Shown in pieces: positions 1-7,986 of a stretch of DNA of 64,000 nt. Location of the stretch: contig JANXBE010000001.1 in the NCBI GenBank assembly GCA_025060175.1, positions 124,001-188,000 of the forward strand, given 5' to 3'. A model generated the notes under the pieces. It searched no databases. It saw only the letters and a list, made by a program, of their open reading frames with translations, and was not told the DNA's origin. Origin of the DNA: Thermomicrobium sp. Its GTDB lineage: Bacteria; Chloroflexota; Chloroflexia; Thermomicrobiales; Thermomicrobiaceae. The first letter of the stretch is position 1. Each line of letters opens with the position of its first letter. The translations under genes and the position numbers were made by a program.

Positions 1-621
1 GGCTTCCCACAGGTCGAAATGCATCCGACCATTCCGGCGCACGATCGCCCGCTCGCCGATCGTCCCGACGGCGTGTCGCCAACGCTCGACGACGTCATCG
101 CCGACCTCGTAGCAGCAGGGGCCGATCGAGGGGCCGATCGCAACTCGCAGCGCGACTGGTGACGCACCGAACTGGCGCACGAGAAGATCGATCGTTCGGA
201 GCGCCACGAGGAGCGTCGTTCCGCGCCATCCAGCGTGAACCGCGCCGACCGCCGGGAGATCGGCTGCGTACAAAAGGAGCGGGACACAGTCGGCACACTG
301 AACGACGACCGGCACGCCCGGTTCTGTCGTCACCAACGCATCGGTGTCCGGTAACGCTGTCTCCGGTACACAGGCACCGCGCCCGCGGTCGGCAGCAGTG
401 ACCACCGAGATGGCGGCGCCGTGCACCTGACGAGCGAAGACGCTGAACGCTAAGGGCAGCCCGAGGCGACGCCACCAAACGACGCGGTTCCGCCGGGCGA
501 CGTCCACCCCGACGTTCCAACCGATCGCACCGTCAGCGGGTAGCGACGCGTCGCGGCGCGTTACACCGTGCGGGACACCGGCGCTGTCCAACGACGCGAA
601 TCGGTATGGCTGGACACGCAC
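1..621 (-). CDS. pgeF: Peptidoglycan editing factor PgeF / YfiH-family multicopper-type polyphenol oxidase (3' end cut by window)
   Basis: The minus strand encodes 207 residues of a YfiH/PgeF (Cu-oxidase_4) protein, and its C-terminus lies beyond the left edge. The family signatures are in order: an N-terminal PHGVTRRD segment (about residue 17), FARQVHG with the first metal His (67), QCADCVPLLLY with the conserved Cys (112), AVGAVHAGWRG with the second His (129), and AIGPSIGPCCYEVG (161-174). The family hydrolyses or phosphorolyses purine nucleosides in some members and removes mis-incorporated L-Ser from peptidoglycan precursors in E. coli, and the fold binds zinc. I chose the GTG at 621 because a GGAGGA Shine-Dalgarno at 630-635 sits 8 nt upstream; another GTG at 627 is only 2 nt from it. 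The gene is transcribed away from the gene-poor kilobase to its right. Confidence 0.88.
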   Translation of the reverse strand, partial: MRVQPYRFASLDSAGVPHGVTRRDASLPADGAIGWNVGVDVARRNRVVWWRRLGLPLAFSVFARQVHGAAISVVTAADRGRGACVPETALPDTDALVTTEPGVPVVVQCADCVPLLLYAADLPAVGAVHAGWRGTTLLVALRTIDLLVRQFGASPVALRVAIGPSIGPCCYEVGDDVVERWRHAVGTIGERAIVRRNGRMHFDLWEA

Positions 622-627
622 AGCCAC

Positions 628-1680
628 TGTCCTCCGACGAGGTTCGTCCCAGCACGCTCGTCGCTGTCCGCTCGCTGAGCGGACGTCCGTCACCGGATGT
701 CCGCCCCGTTTCCGGCGCGTCGCTCATACGATGGCGAACGAGCGAAGATCGCCGTGCCGGCACACCGGTGCGCCCCGATCGTCGGGCAGCCTCCGCACGC
801 AGGACCGACCTCCCCAGTCGCCTGCGGCGATGACGCTGATCCGTCGGCATGGCCATCGGCGGCACGATCCTGCGCTCGTGCGCCGGGAACGCCCGCCTGC
901 TGTCCCTGCCTCGAACGGCTCGGGCCAGTCGCTCGGCCACGGGACGTCGGCCGCACGCGCCATCGCAGCACGGGTTCGCTTCGTGCTGGTTCGCAGGCGA
1001 CAGAACATCAGTCGGCTGACTCCATCGGGTCGGCGTCGTGCGCCGGTACTACGGAACGCGCGTCGCGGCTGGTGGGTCACGCCGCGCGCTGGCGAACCGA
1101 TCCGTACCTAGTCGAGGGCGTCTCGGCCCTGGCATCCCACCGTCACGCGCGGTCGAGACGACCGTCGCCAGTCTAGGGTATCGCCGTCGGAACGGACAAC
1201 CGCCGGGACCCGCGGCACCGCCGCCACGCGGGTTCAGGAACTGGCGCGTTGCCCATCGGGGTCGCAGGTTGGGTAGCGATGTGTCGCCCCGCTGGATTCG
1301 CTCTTCGATGGAGGCAGAAGGGAGGCGTGGGCAGTGCTCTGCGCCGGCGTCCACCGCTATGCTGCGCATAAGGACTGTTATGCGCAGGACTTCAAGAGAC
1401 CGGATCGCGCCGCTCCGCTCCTGCCAGATCGCGCCGGAGCGACTCGTCGCGACGCGCTCGCTCTCGTCGTGGCGTCCTGCACTCGGGCAGCGCACTGCGC
1501 GCAAGCGTCCGATCGGGCGCCGGAAGGTATCGGAGGACAACCCGCTGATGGCTGCTCGGTGGCGCCGACGAGCTGCCTCGGATGGAGGCTGCGAACAGCG
1601 TGCGGCGGACCATGCTGATCGGACCGCTGGGATCCCGCCTCGGCCGCCCGCGCGTCCTCTTCCAGCGTGGCTTGCCCTGC
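628..1680. other. Gene-poor interval between pgeF and nfi
   Basis: About 1 kb lies between the pgeF start and the nfi stop. Open frames exist on both strands, but they overlap each other, are rich in Arg, Ser, Ala and Pro, and match no family I can recognise, which is the usual appearance of non-coding GC-rich DNA. The one clear structured element is a perfect inverted repeat at 1362-1387. No tRNA, transposase or CRISPR-like repeat is visible. Confidence 0.6.
1362..1387. repeat. Perfect 10-bp inverted repeat, 6-nt spacer
   Basis: CTGCGCATAA (1362-1371) and TTATGCGCAG (1378-1387) are exact reverse complements separated by GGACTG. There is no following T-tract, so it does not look like an intrinsic terminator. 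The symmetric half-sites would suit a dimeric regulator or a stem-loop. It stands alone in otherwise featureless DNA, so its role is unknown. Confidence 0.7.
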
Positions 1681-2424
1681 TTACGACGTCGCGTCGAGGT
1701 GGGCGACCGCTTCCTCCGCATAGCGGTGCGCCCAGCGTATCGGCTCGGGCAGTCGGTAGCGACTCAGTCGCACGACCCAAAGGATCGCCTCGGCCAGCGT
1801 GATGCGGTGTCCGACCGAGACAAAGATGGGTTTGGCCCCCACGCGCGTGCGCACCGCAGCTCCGACCACCTCGCTATCGGCGGTGAGCGGTGTCCACGCA
1901 CCGCGCACGTGCTCGGGTTCGCGATAGCGCCCGAAGAGGCGGGACTTGGCAACCCCGATCGTGGGCACGTCCAAGAGGATCCCGACATGGCTGGCCAGGC
2001 CGCAACGACGCGGATGTGCTCTCCCTTGTCCATCGACGAGTAAGAGATCCGGTGGTCGACGCAGAGAGCGGATCGCAGCCATGATCGCTGGTGCTTCGCG
2101 GAAGCTGAGAAATCCTGGCACGTACGGCAAGGTCACCGTCGTTTCCACGACCGCTCGCTCGACTTCGCGGATCGGCAACGGATCGAGCGCTCGGGCTGTT
2201 GTCGGATCTTCGGTCAGCTCGAAGCACACCGCGACCGCGACCCCACGGTCACCCCGGACGTGGACGTCAGCGCCAGCGATGGTGCGTGGAGGAATCTCGA
2301 GCGGCGATTCGATGATGCGTCGCGCCAGCTCCGCTTGGAGCCGTGCCAACTCCTGTCTGCTGACCAGGTCAGGTGCATCCGCCACGGTTGTCCGAGTCCG
2401 AGTCGGCCCACCATCCTCAAGCAT
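1681..2424 (-). CDS. nfi: Endonuclease V (deoxyinosine 3'-endonuclease)
   Basis: This 247-residue protein is endonuclease V, which nicks DNA or RNA one nucleotide 3' of inosine and so starts repair of deaminated adenine. The Mg-binding acidic residues of the family are present: Asp53 in IAGADVHV, Glu110 in YVPGFLSFREAP, and Asp131 in LLLVDGQGRAHPRRCG. GLASHVGILLDVPTIGVAKS, which carries the DNA-binding and catalytic-core residues, follows. The ATG at 2424 overlaps the end of fmt by 8 bp, implying co-transcription and translational coupling. A longer reading from 2508 would run far into fmt and is unlikely. The length agrees with the usual 220-240 residues. Confidence 0.93.
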   Translation of the reverse strand: MLEDGGPTRTRTTVADAPDLVSRQELARLQAELARRIIESPLEIPPRTIAGADVHVRGDRGVAVAVCFELTEDPTTARALDPLPIREVERAVVETTVTLPYVPGFLSFREAPAIMAAIRSLRRPPDLLLVDGQGRAHPRRCGLASHVGILLDVPTIGVAKSRLFGRYREPEHVRGAWTPLTADSEVVGAAVRTRVGAKPIFVSVGHRITLAEAILWVVRLSRYRLPEPIRWAHRYAEEAVAHLDATS

Positions 2425-3361
2425 CGAAGCAGCTTCCGAGCGGTATGCGAGCCCCCCGCCACCAGGCGAGGCCACTCGTCGGTCGTCTTCCTTCGGCCTG
2501 TACTGCATCCAAGGCTAAGACACCCTGTCCAGTACCAACCAACAGATCGGTCGTGGTCGGCGCGAGGCACCCAGGGGCGAGACGCTGGTGCTCCTCGACG
2601 AGGTGCGCCCGCAACAGGATGAGACGGCGCCCTCTCAGCGTGGTCCACGCACACGGCCACGGTTGCAGCGCACGGATCGCCCGCTCGATCTCCTCGGCCG
2701 ACCGTGTCCAGTCCACCCTCCCGTCCGCTTTGCGCAACGGTCGTGTGTACGTTGCCATTCGTTCGTCCTGGGGGACAGGCACGAGCCGGCCAGCTACCCA
2801 GTCGCGAACCGTCTGCGGTAGAAGCTCCGCTGCCACTTCCGCCAATCGCGTTCCGAGGGTCACACCGGTATCGTCGGGGCGGATCGGCAGGGCGACTTGG
2901 CGGAGGATGGGACCGGCATCCAGTTCGGCAGTGAGCAGCATGATGGTGACTCCGGTCTCCGTGTCGCCATTCAGGAGTGCAGCCTGGATCGGACTCGCGC
3001 CGCGATAGCGTGGCAGCAAAGACGGATGGACGTTCAGGAATCCGGCTGGAAGGAGGCGTAGGATACTCGTCGGAATCAACTCCCCGTAGGCCACGACCAC
3101 CCCGACGCGTGGGGAGGCTGCCAGGAGGCGCTCCGTGACCTCCGGGGAGCGGAGGGACGGCGGTTGGTACACTGGAAGGTTCAATTCGAGGGCGGCGTGC
3201 TTGACCGCCGGCGGACGAAGTCGTTGACCCCGCCCACTCGGTCGATCCGGTTGCGTGACGACGAGCACCACCTCCATATCTGGTTGTCCAGCCAGCGTCC
3301 TCAGCGAAGGAACAGCGAACGCCGGAGTACCGAGGAACAAGATTCGCGTCGACGCTGTCAC
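2417..3361 (-). CDS. fmt: Methionyl-tRNA formyltransferase
   Basis: This 314-residue enzyme formylates initiator Met-tRNA with 10-formyl-tetrahydrofolate. The catalytic Asn/His/Asp triad of the formyltransferase fold is visible as Asn110 and His112 in FLNVHPSLLPRYRG and Asp148 in ELDAGPIL. A C-terminal OB-like domain (about residues 205-314) fits the family. The start is GTG at 3361, behind a GGGAGCGGG stretch. No def (peptide deformylase) gene is next to it here, and the downstream overlapping gene is nfi. It is transcribed divergently from the large glycosyltransferase/YYY gene. Confidence 0.95.
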   Translation of the reverse strand: MTASTRILFLGTPAFAVPSLRTLAGQPDMEVVLVVTQPDRPSGRGQRLRPPAVKHAALELNLPVYQPPSLRSPEVTERLLAASPRVGVVVAYGELIPTSILRLLPAGFLNVHPSLLPRYRGASPIQAALLNGDTETGVTIMLLTAELDAGPILRQVALPIRPDDTGVTLGTRLAEVAAELLPQTVRDWVAGRLVPVPQDERMATYTRPLRKADGRVDWTRSAEEIERAIRALQPWPCAWTTLRGRRLILLRAHLVEEHQRLAPGCLAPTTTDLLVGTGQGVLALDAVQAEGRRPTSGLAWWRGARIPLGSCFDA

Positions 3362-3456
3362 TCTAACCCGCTCCCGTCCATCGCACCAGCGACCCCGGGG
3401 AAACCTACCATGGAGAGCGACGGTCGGGCATCATTGGCCGGTCGGGAGTGGATGGC

Positions 3457-6400
3457 GTGGTACGGCAGCCGCTCGTCACCAGCGTGCAACCCGTCGAGGA
3501 GCAGTGCAACGAACACGGTCATCGGTTCGTGCGGACCGTGGTCTGGGGAGCGGTGCTCCTGCTCGCGCTCGTGCTCCGCGTCTACGGCGTCGGTTGGGAT
3601 CAGTGGCATCTCCTCCATCCGGATGAACGCTTCCTCCTGATGGTCGCTGTCGATCGGATCCATGCCCCTGCCCGCATCGGCGAACTCTCGTCTCCTTCTC
3701 GGAGCCCCTGGAATCCTCGCGCGGTCGGACCCGATGGACGGCCGCAAGCGTTCGCCTACGGAACCTTGCCGCTCTACGCACTGGAGACGACCAGCTGGCT
3801 CGTCGACCGATCGCTCGCACTGGCGGGTCTCGCATCCCCAGGTGCGACCGATCCCTATCGGACCCTGGCGCTGCGTGGCCGAGTACTGACCGCGGTCATC
3901 GACGTCATCGGACTGGCCTTCGCGATGGCGATCGCGCGTCGCGTGTTCGGCTTCACTGCTTCTGCCGTGACAGGAATCCTTCTCGCCTGCAGCGTCATCG
4001 CGATCCAGCAAGCCCACTTCTTCGTGGTCGACCCGTGGGCAGCGACCTTCGGCATCGTGACGCTGTGGGCTGCTGTCCGGCTCGCGGAGCGGGGATCGCG
4101 GCGGTGGGCTGTCGTGGCTGGCATAGCGTACGCAGCCGCACTCGCCTGCAAGGTCTCGATGTGGCCATTGATCGCCCCCCTCATCCTCGCGCTGTTCTGG
4201 AGTGTCCGTACGAGGATGAACGAGACCGACACCCGACCCGGCGACCCGTGGTTGCGACGATGGCGACGGGCTCCCTGGGGCACCCTGATCGCGACGACGC
4301 TCGCGACCTATGCGATCCTCGAGCCGTACACGGTGCTCGATCCTCGCTCCACGGTGGTCGACATCGTGCGCGAGTGGCAGATCGCGCGCGGTGCGTTCGA
4401 TGTGCCGTACACCCGGCAATACGTCGGTACGGTGCCGATCGTGTATCAGCTGGTGCAACTCTGGCGCTGGGGCCTGGGGCCGACTCTGACGACCGTGGGA
4501 CTCGTCGCGGTGATCGGGGCGGCGATGGCGACCCTGCAGATGATCCGCTGCCTCCTCGTTCGCCGGCAAGCTCACCACGCGGTCGTCGTCGATCCCGTCA
4601 CGCTGACGCGCTCCCTGCTGGCGACGTGGATCGTCGCGTATGTGCTCACCGCGTGGACCGCGGAGACGAAATACCTGCGGTATTCGCTCCCGCTCGTCGC
4701 CCCGCTGGCCATCCTCACAAGCGGTGCGATGGTCAGCCTCGCGCAGCACGCCCGTCCGGCGTGGTCTCGCCTCGCTAGGCGAGGGCTCGTCATCCTCGTC
4801 GTGGCGGGGACAGCTGCGTGGGCGTTGGCTTTCCTGAGCGTGTACCGTCATCCGCATACCCGAGTCGAAGCTTCGGCGTGGATCTACGCGCACGTTCCAG
4901 CTGGTGCCACGCTCGGCGTCGAGCACTGGGACGATCGGCTACCGCTGCGTCTTCCCGGCACCGATCCGGATCAGCGGTATCGATTCGTCACGTTGAGCTG
5001 GTACGACGATCGTCCGCCGATGGAGGCGTTGCGATACCTGGCCACCTCGCTGTCGCAGGTCGACTACCTCGTTCTGTCTTCGGATCGCTTGGCAGGTTCC
5101 ATCCCGCGTCTTCCCTGGCGGTACCCGGTCACGAGCGAGTACTACCGGCTCCTCGAGACAGGCCGCCTGGGTTTCAGGTTGGTCTATGAGTCCGATCGCG
5201 AATCGCGCCTCGGCCCGCTGGGCCTCGATGACGCGGCTGCGGACGAAAGCTTCACGGTATATGATCACCCCCGCGTCCGCATCTACCAAAAGGTGCGATC
5301 GCTCAGCCAGGAGGAACTCGAACTGCTGTTCGAGTGGGCACTGCAGCAACCCTACGCTTCCCAACGGGCGCGCCCGCTCGCGTACAAGGCGCTCCTCGGG
5401 ATCCCAGCGGAAGCAGTGGAGGTCGCCAACGACATCGGGTGGGCAGAGCGGTGGCTCTCCTCCGACGCTGCCGCCGTGCTGGCGTGGATGGTTCTCCTGG
5501 TCGGTCTGCTCGTCGCTGGACTGCCGCTCGCGACTCGTGTGGCAGGGCGATTCCCGGATCGGGGTATCGGCTTGGCGCGGCCGTTGGCGCTCGCGTGCCT
5601 GGCATATCCGATGTGGCTCCTTGCCAGTTGGCGAGTCACGCCGTTCCAACTGCCACAGATGCTTCCGGTCATCGTGATCGTCGTGGCGCTCATCTGGCGC
5701 CTCGGGTACCGCGCGATGGCGCGACTCGATTGGCGCCCGCGATGGCCTTTCCTGTTAGCGAGCGAGTTCGCCTTTTGGGGAACGTTCGGATTCTTTCTCC
5801 TGCTCCGCTGGCGCTATCCCGACCTCTGGCATCCCTACTTCGGTGGGGAAAAGCCGATGGAGATGGCCTATGCCAATGCGGTCGCTCGAAGCCGTTGGAT
5901 GCCTCCCTATGACCCTTGGTACGCAGATGGGGTTCAGAATTACTACTATTACGGTTTCTTCCTCACCGCATTGTTGTGGAAGCTCAGCGGTCTTTTACCC
6001 GAACGAGCGTTCCAACTCACAGTGGCAACCTTTGCCGGACTGGTCGCCGGCACGGTCGTCTCGTTGGGCATGTCGCTCCTTTCCCGCATCGTCGCGAGAG
6101 GGGCGTCGCCCTTCGCGCTGTCAACTGAGCGCACGCGCTGGATCGTCGCCGGGGGGTTCGGTGCACTCGGCTGGGCGCTCTTCGCTGGCAATGCGGACGC
6201 ACTCGTCCAGGTACTGTCTCGACGATCGATCGCGATCGACTTTTGGCAGAGTTCCCGGGTCGTTGCCAACGCGATCACGGAATTTCCGTACTTCACGTTC
6301 CTCTACGCCGACGTGCATCCCCATCTCCTGAGTCTCCCATTCTGGCTGGCTCTGGTCGGTCTCGTTCTGGCTGCGGACGATGGACACATGGACCGTTTCA

Positions 6401-7977
6401 GCCACTGGATCCGTCTGGGTACCGCCATTCTCCTGGGTGGCACAGCGGCAGTAGCGAACAGTTGGGATCTGCCGCTCGTGCTTTCGCTGCTCGTGCTCTT
6501 CGCCTTTCGCAGCCAGCGGCAGCCGGTACGCTGGCGGCTCCTCGCCGTCGGTAGCGCGACTGCCGTTGCTGCCGCGGTTCTGACTCGGGTTCTCTTTCTG
6601 CCCTTCTACGACCGGTTCGTCAGCCCGGTGACGACGGTGCGACCGACGACTACCGGCAGCGCACCAGAACAGATGCTGGTCCACTTCGGGTTGCTTTTTG
6701 CCCTCGCGGCGCTTGCCCTGGTCGCGATCCGCGTCCCTGTCGCGGGGCGACATTGGCTTCTCGGTCTGAGCGCGCTCGGGATGGCCGCGGTCGGCTATGG
6801 GAGCGGGGTGATGCTCCGCGGTGAGCCACCGCGGTTGGTCGCCCCGAATGACCTCTGGCTTCCCGCACTCCTGTGTGTCGTCGCCCTGAGCGTCGCGCTC
6901 GGCACGGCTGGCATGCGTCTCCCGGTGGGGAACACCGCGGTGTTGCTGTTTTCGCTCCTCCTCGGTGTAGCGGTCGGGCTGTTGGGGGCATCGCATCAGG
7001 CTGCTGCACTGTTACTCGCTGTCGCTGTACCAGCGGGCATCTGGATACTCTTGTCGTGGCGACATCCAGTCGCTCCGCTGGTCACGCTGTGGCTCGTCGC
7101 GGTCGGCCTGATCGGTGCCGCGGAGCTGTTCGTCATCGTCGAAGATCTCTACGGTTCTCCTTGGGAACGGATGAATACCGTCTTCAAGTTCTACTTCGCG
7201 GCATGGCCACTGCTCGCGCTGAGCGGTTGGGGGCTCGCCGTCAGTGCTCTGCACTGGCTCCGCGACACCGGGTCCGGCTGGTCTCGTCGTGCTGTGATGG
7301 GGACTCTCCTGGTCCTCATCTGCTGTACCGGCATCCTGTACCCCGTACTGGGCACACCGGCCCGCTTGCACCTCCGCTTGCCCTCCACTCCCTCTCCCGG
7401 TAGTTTGGATGGCTACGCGTGGATGATCGGTGGGTCGTACGCGAACAGCCTCGGCGAGCCGATTCCTACCACCGAGGACTGGCTGGTGATCCAGTGGTTA
7501 CGACAACACGTGACCGGCAATCCCGTGATCTTGGAAGCTTCGATCGGACCCTACCGTGGAAACGGTTCGCGTCTGTCCAGTGCTACGGGGCTTCCCACCG
7601 TGCTCGGTTGGGACCGCCACGAACGGCAGCAACGAACCGTGATCGCAGTCGAGGGGCAGCGGGTGGTCGCCGCATCGCCCCTCGGCGACGCAGTCGACCG
7701 GAGACTGTGGGCCGTGCGTGAACTGTATCAAACGACTGATCTCGAGAGGAAGCGGAAACTGCTGTACGCCTACCGCGTTCAGTACGTGATCGTGGGACCA
7801 GTGGAACGGCTCTGGCGAATCCAGCCCGGTTTCGCCGGAGCGACCCGACCGGACGAGTTGTATGCCGAACCGGAAGGTCTGCATGCGTTCACCGCGTTGG
7901 AGGGGACCGTGCTCCGACGCGTCGCGACCGTTGGCCAAACGATCGTCTATGAGGTGCTACCGCCGCACACGGAATAA
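3457..7977 (+). CDS. Giant membrane protein: PMT-like glycosyltransferase N-half fused to Chlor_Arch_YYY (DUF2298) C-half
   Basis: About 1506 residues, almost wholly hydrophobic. Residues 1-650 resemble dolichol/undecaprenyl-phosphate-mannose glycosyltransferases (PMT_2/ArnT, GT-C fold), with an early HPDE motif (54-57) after the first membrane helix, where GT-C enzymes keep a catalytic acidic residue. Residues about 680-1506 form a Chlor_Arch_YYY (DUF2298) unit, with NYYYYGFF near 828-835, a FPYFTFLYADVHPHLL loop and an ERMNTVFKFYF segment. Function is unproven; transfer of lipid-linked sugars to an envelope acceptor is an inference from the GT-C half. The GTG at 3457 is preferred because GGGAG ends 8 nt before it; GTG 3448 overlaps that site. 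The next YYY gene follows after 9 bp. Confidence 0.85.
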   Translation: MVRQPLVTSVQPVEEQCNEHGHRFVRTVVWGAVLLLALVLRVYGVGWDQWHLLHPDERFLLMVAVDRIHAPARIGELSSPSRSPWNPRAVGPDGRPQAFAYGTLPLYALETTSWLVDRSLALAGLASPGATDPYRTLALRGRVLTAVIDVIGLAFAMAIARRVFGFTASAVTGILLACSVIAIQQAHFFVVDPWAATFGIVTLWAAVRLAERGSRRWAVVAGIAYAAALACKVSMWPLIAPLILALFWSVRTRMNETDTRPGDPWLRRWRRAPWGTLIATTLATYAILEPYTVLDPRSTVVDIVREWQIARGAFDVPYTRQYVGTVPIVYQLVQLWRWGLGPTLTTVGLVAVIGAAMATLQMIRCLLVRRQAHHAVVVDPVTLTRSLLATWIVAYVLTAWTAETKYLRYSLPLVAPLAILTSGAMVSLAQHARPAWSRLARRGLVILVVAGTAAWALAFLSVYRHPHTRVEASAWIYAHVPAGATLGVEHWDDRLPLRLPGTDPDQRYRFVTLSWYDDRPPMEALRYLATSLSQVDYLVLSSDRLAGSIPRLPWRYPVTSEYYRLLETGRLGFRLVYESDRESRLGPLGLDDAAADESFTVYDHPRVRIYQKVRSLSQEELELLFEWALQQPYASQRARPLAYKALLGIPAEAVEVANDIGWAERWLSSDAAAVLAWMVLLVGLLVAGLPLATRVAGRFPDRGIGLARPLALACLAYPMWLLASWRVTPFQLPQMLPVIVIVVALIWRLGYRAMARLDWRPRWPFLLASEFAFWGTFGFFLLLRWRYPDLWHPYFGGEKPMEMAYANAVARSRWMPPYDPWYADGVQNYYYYGFFLTALLWKLSGLLPERAFQLTVATFAGLVAGTVVSLGMSLLSRIVARGASPFALSTERTRWIVAGGFGALGWALFAGNADALVQVLSRRSIAIDFWQSSRVVANAITEFPYFTFLYADVHPHLLSLPFWLALVGLVLAADDGHMDRFSHWIRLGTAILLGGTAAVANSWDLPLVLSLLVLFAFRSQRQPVRWRLLAVGSATAVAAAVLTRVLFLPFYDRFVSPVTTVRPTTTGSAPEQMLVHFGLLFALAALALVAIRVPVAGRHWLLGLSALGMAAVGYGSGVMLRGEPPRLVAPNDLWLPALLCVVALSVALGTAGMRLPVGNTAVLLFSLLLGVAVGLLGASHQAAALLLAVAVPAGIWILLSWRHPVAPLVTLWLVAVGLIGAAELFVIVEDLYGSPWERMNTVFKFYFAAWPLLALSGWGLAVSALHWLRDTGSGWSRRAVMGTLLVLICCTGILYPVLGTPARLHLRLPSTPSPGSLDGYAWMIGGSYANSLGEPIPTTEDWLVIQWLRQHVTGNPVILEASIGPYRGNGSRLSSATGLPTVLGWDRHERQQRTVIAVEGQRVVAASPLGDAVDRRLWAVRELYQTTDLERKRKLLYAYRVQYVIVGPVERLWRIQPGFAGATRPDELYAEPEGLHAFTALEGTVLRRVATVGQTIVYEVLPPHTE

Positions 7978-7986
7978 CGAGGACCG

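Noticed and set aside
1038-1802. 254- and 243-codon frames on opposite strands in the first gene-poor interval
   Set aside because: Overlap each other and the nfi end, Arg-rich on both strands, no family motif or ribosome-binding site.
3358-4926. 522-codon open frame antisense to the large glycosyltransferase gene
   Set aside because: Lies opposite a clear membrane-protein gene; composition (Asp/Arg/His/Gln rich) mirrors hydrophobic codons on the other strand.
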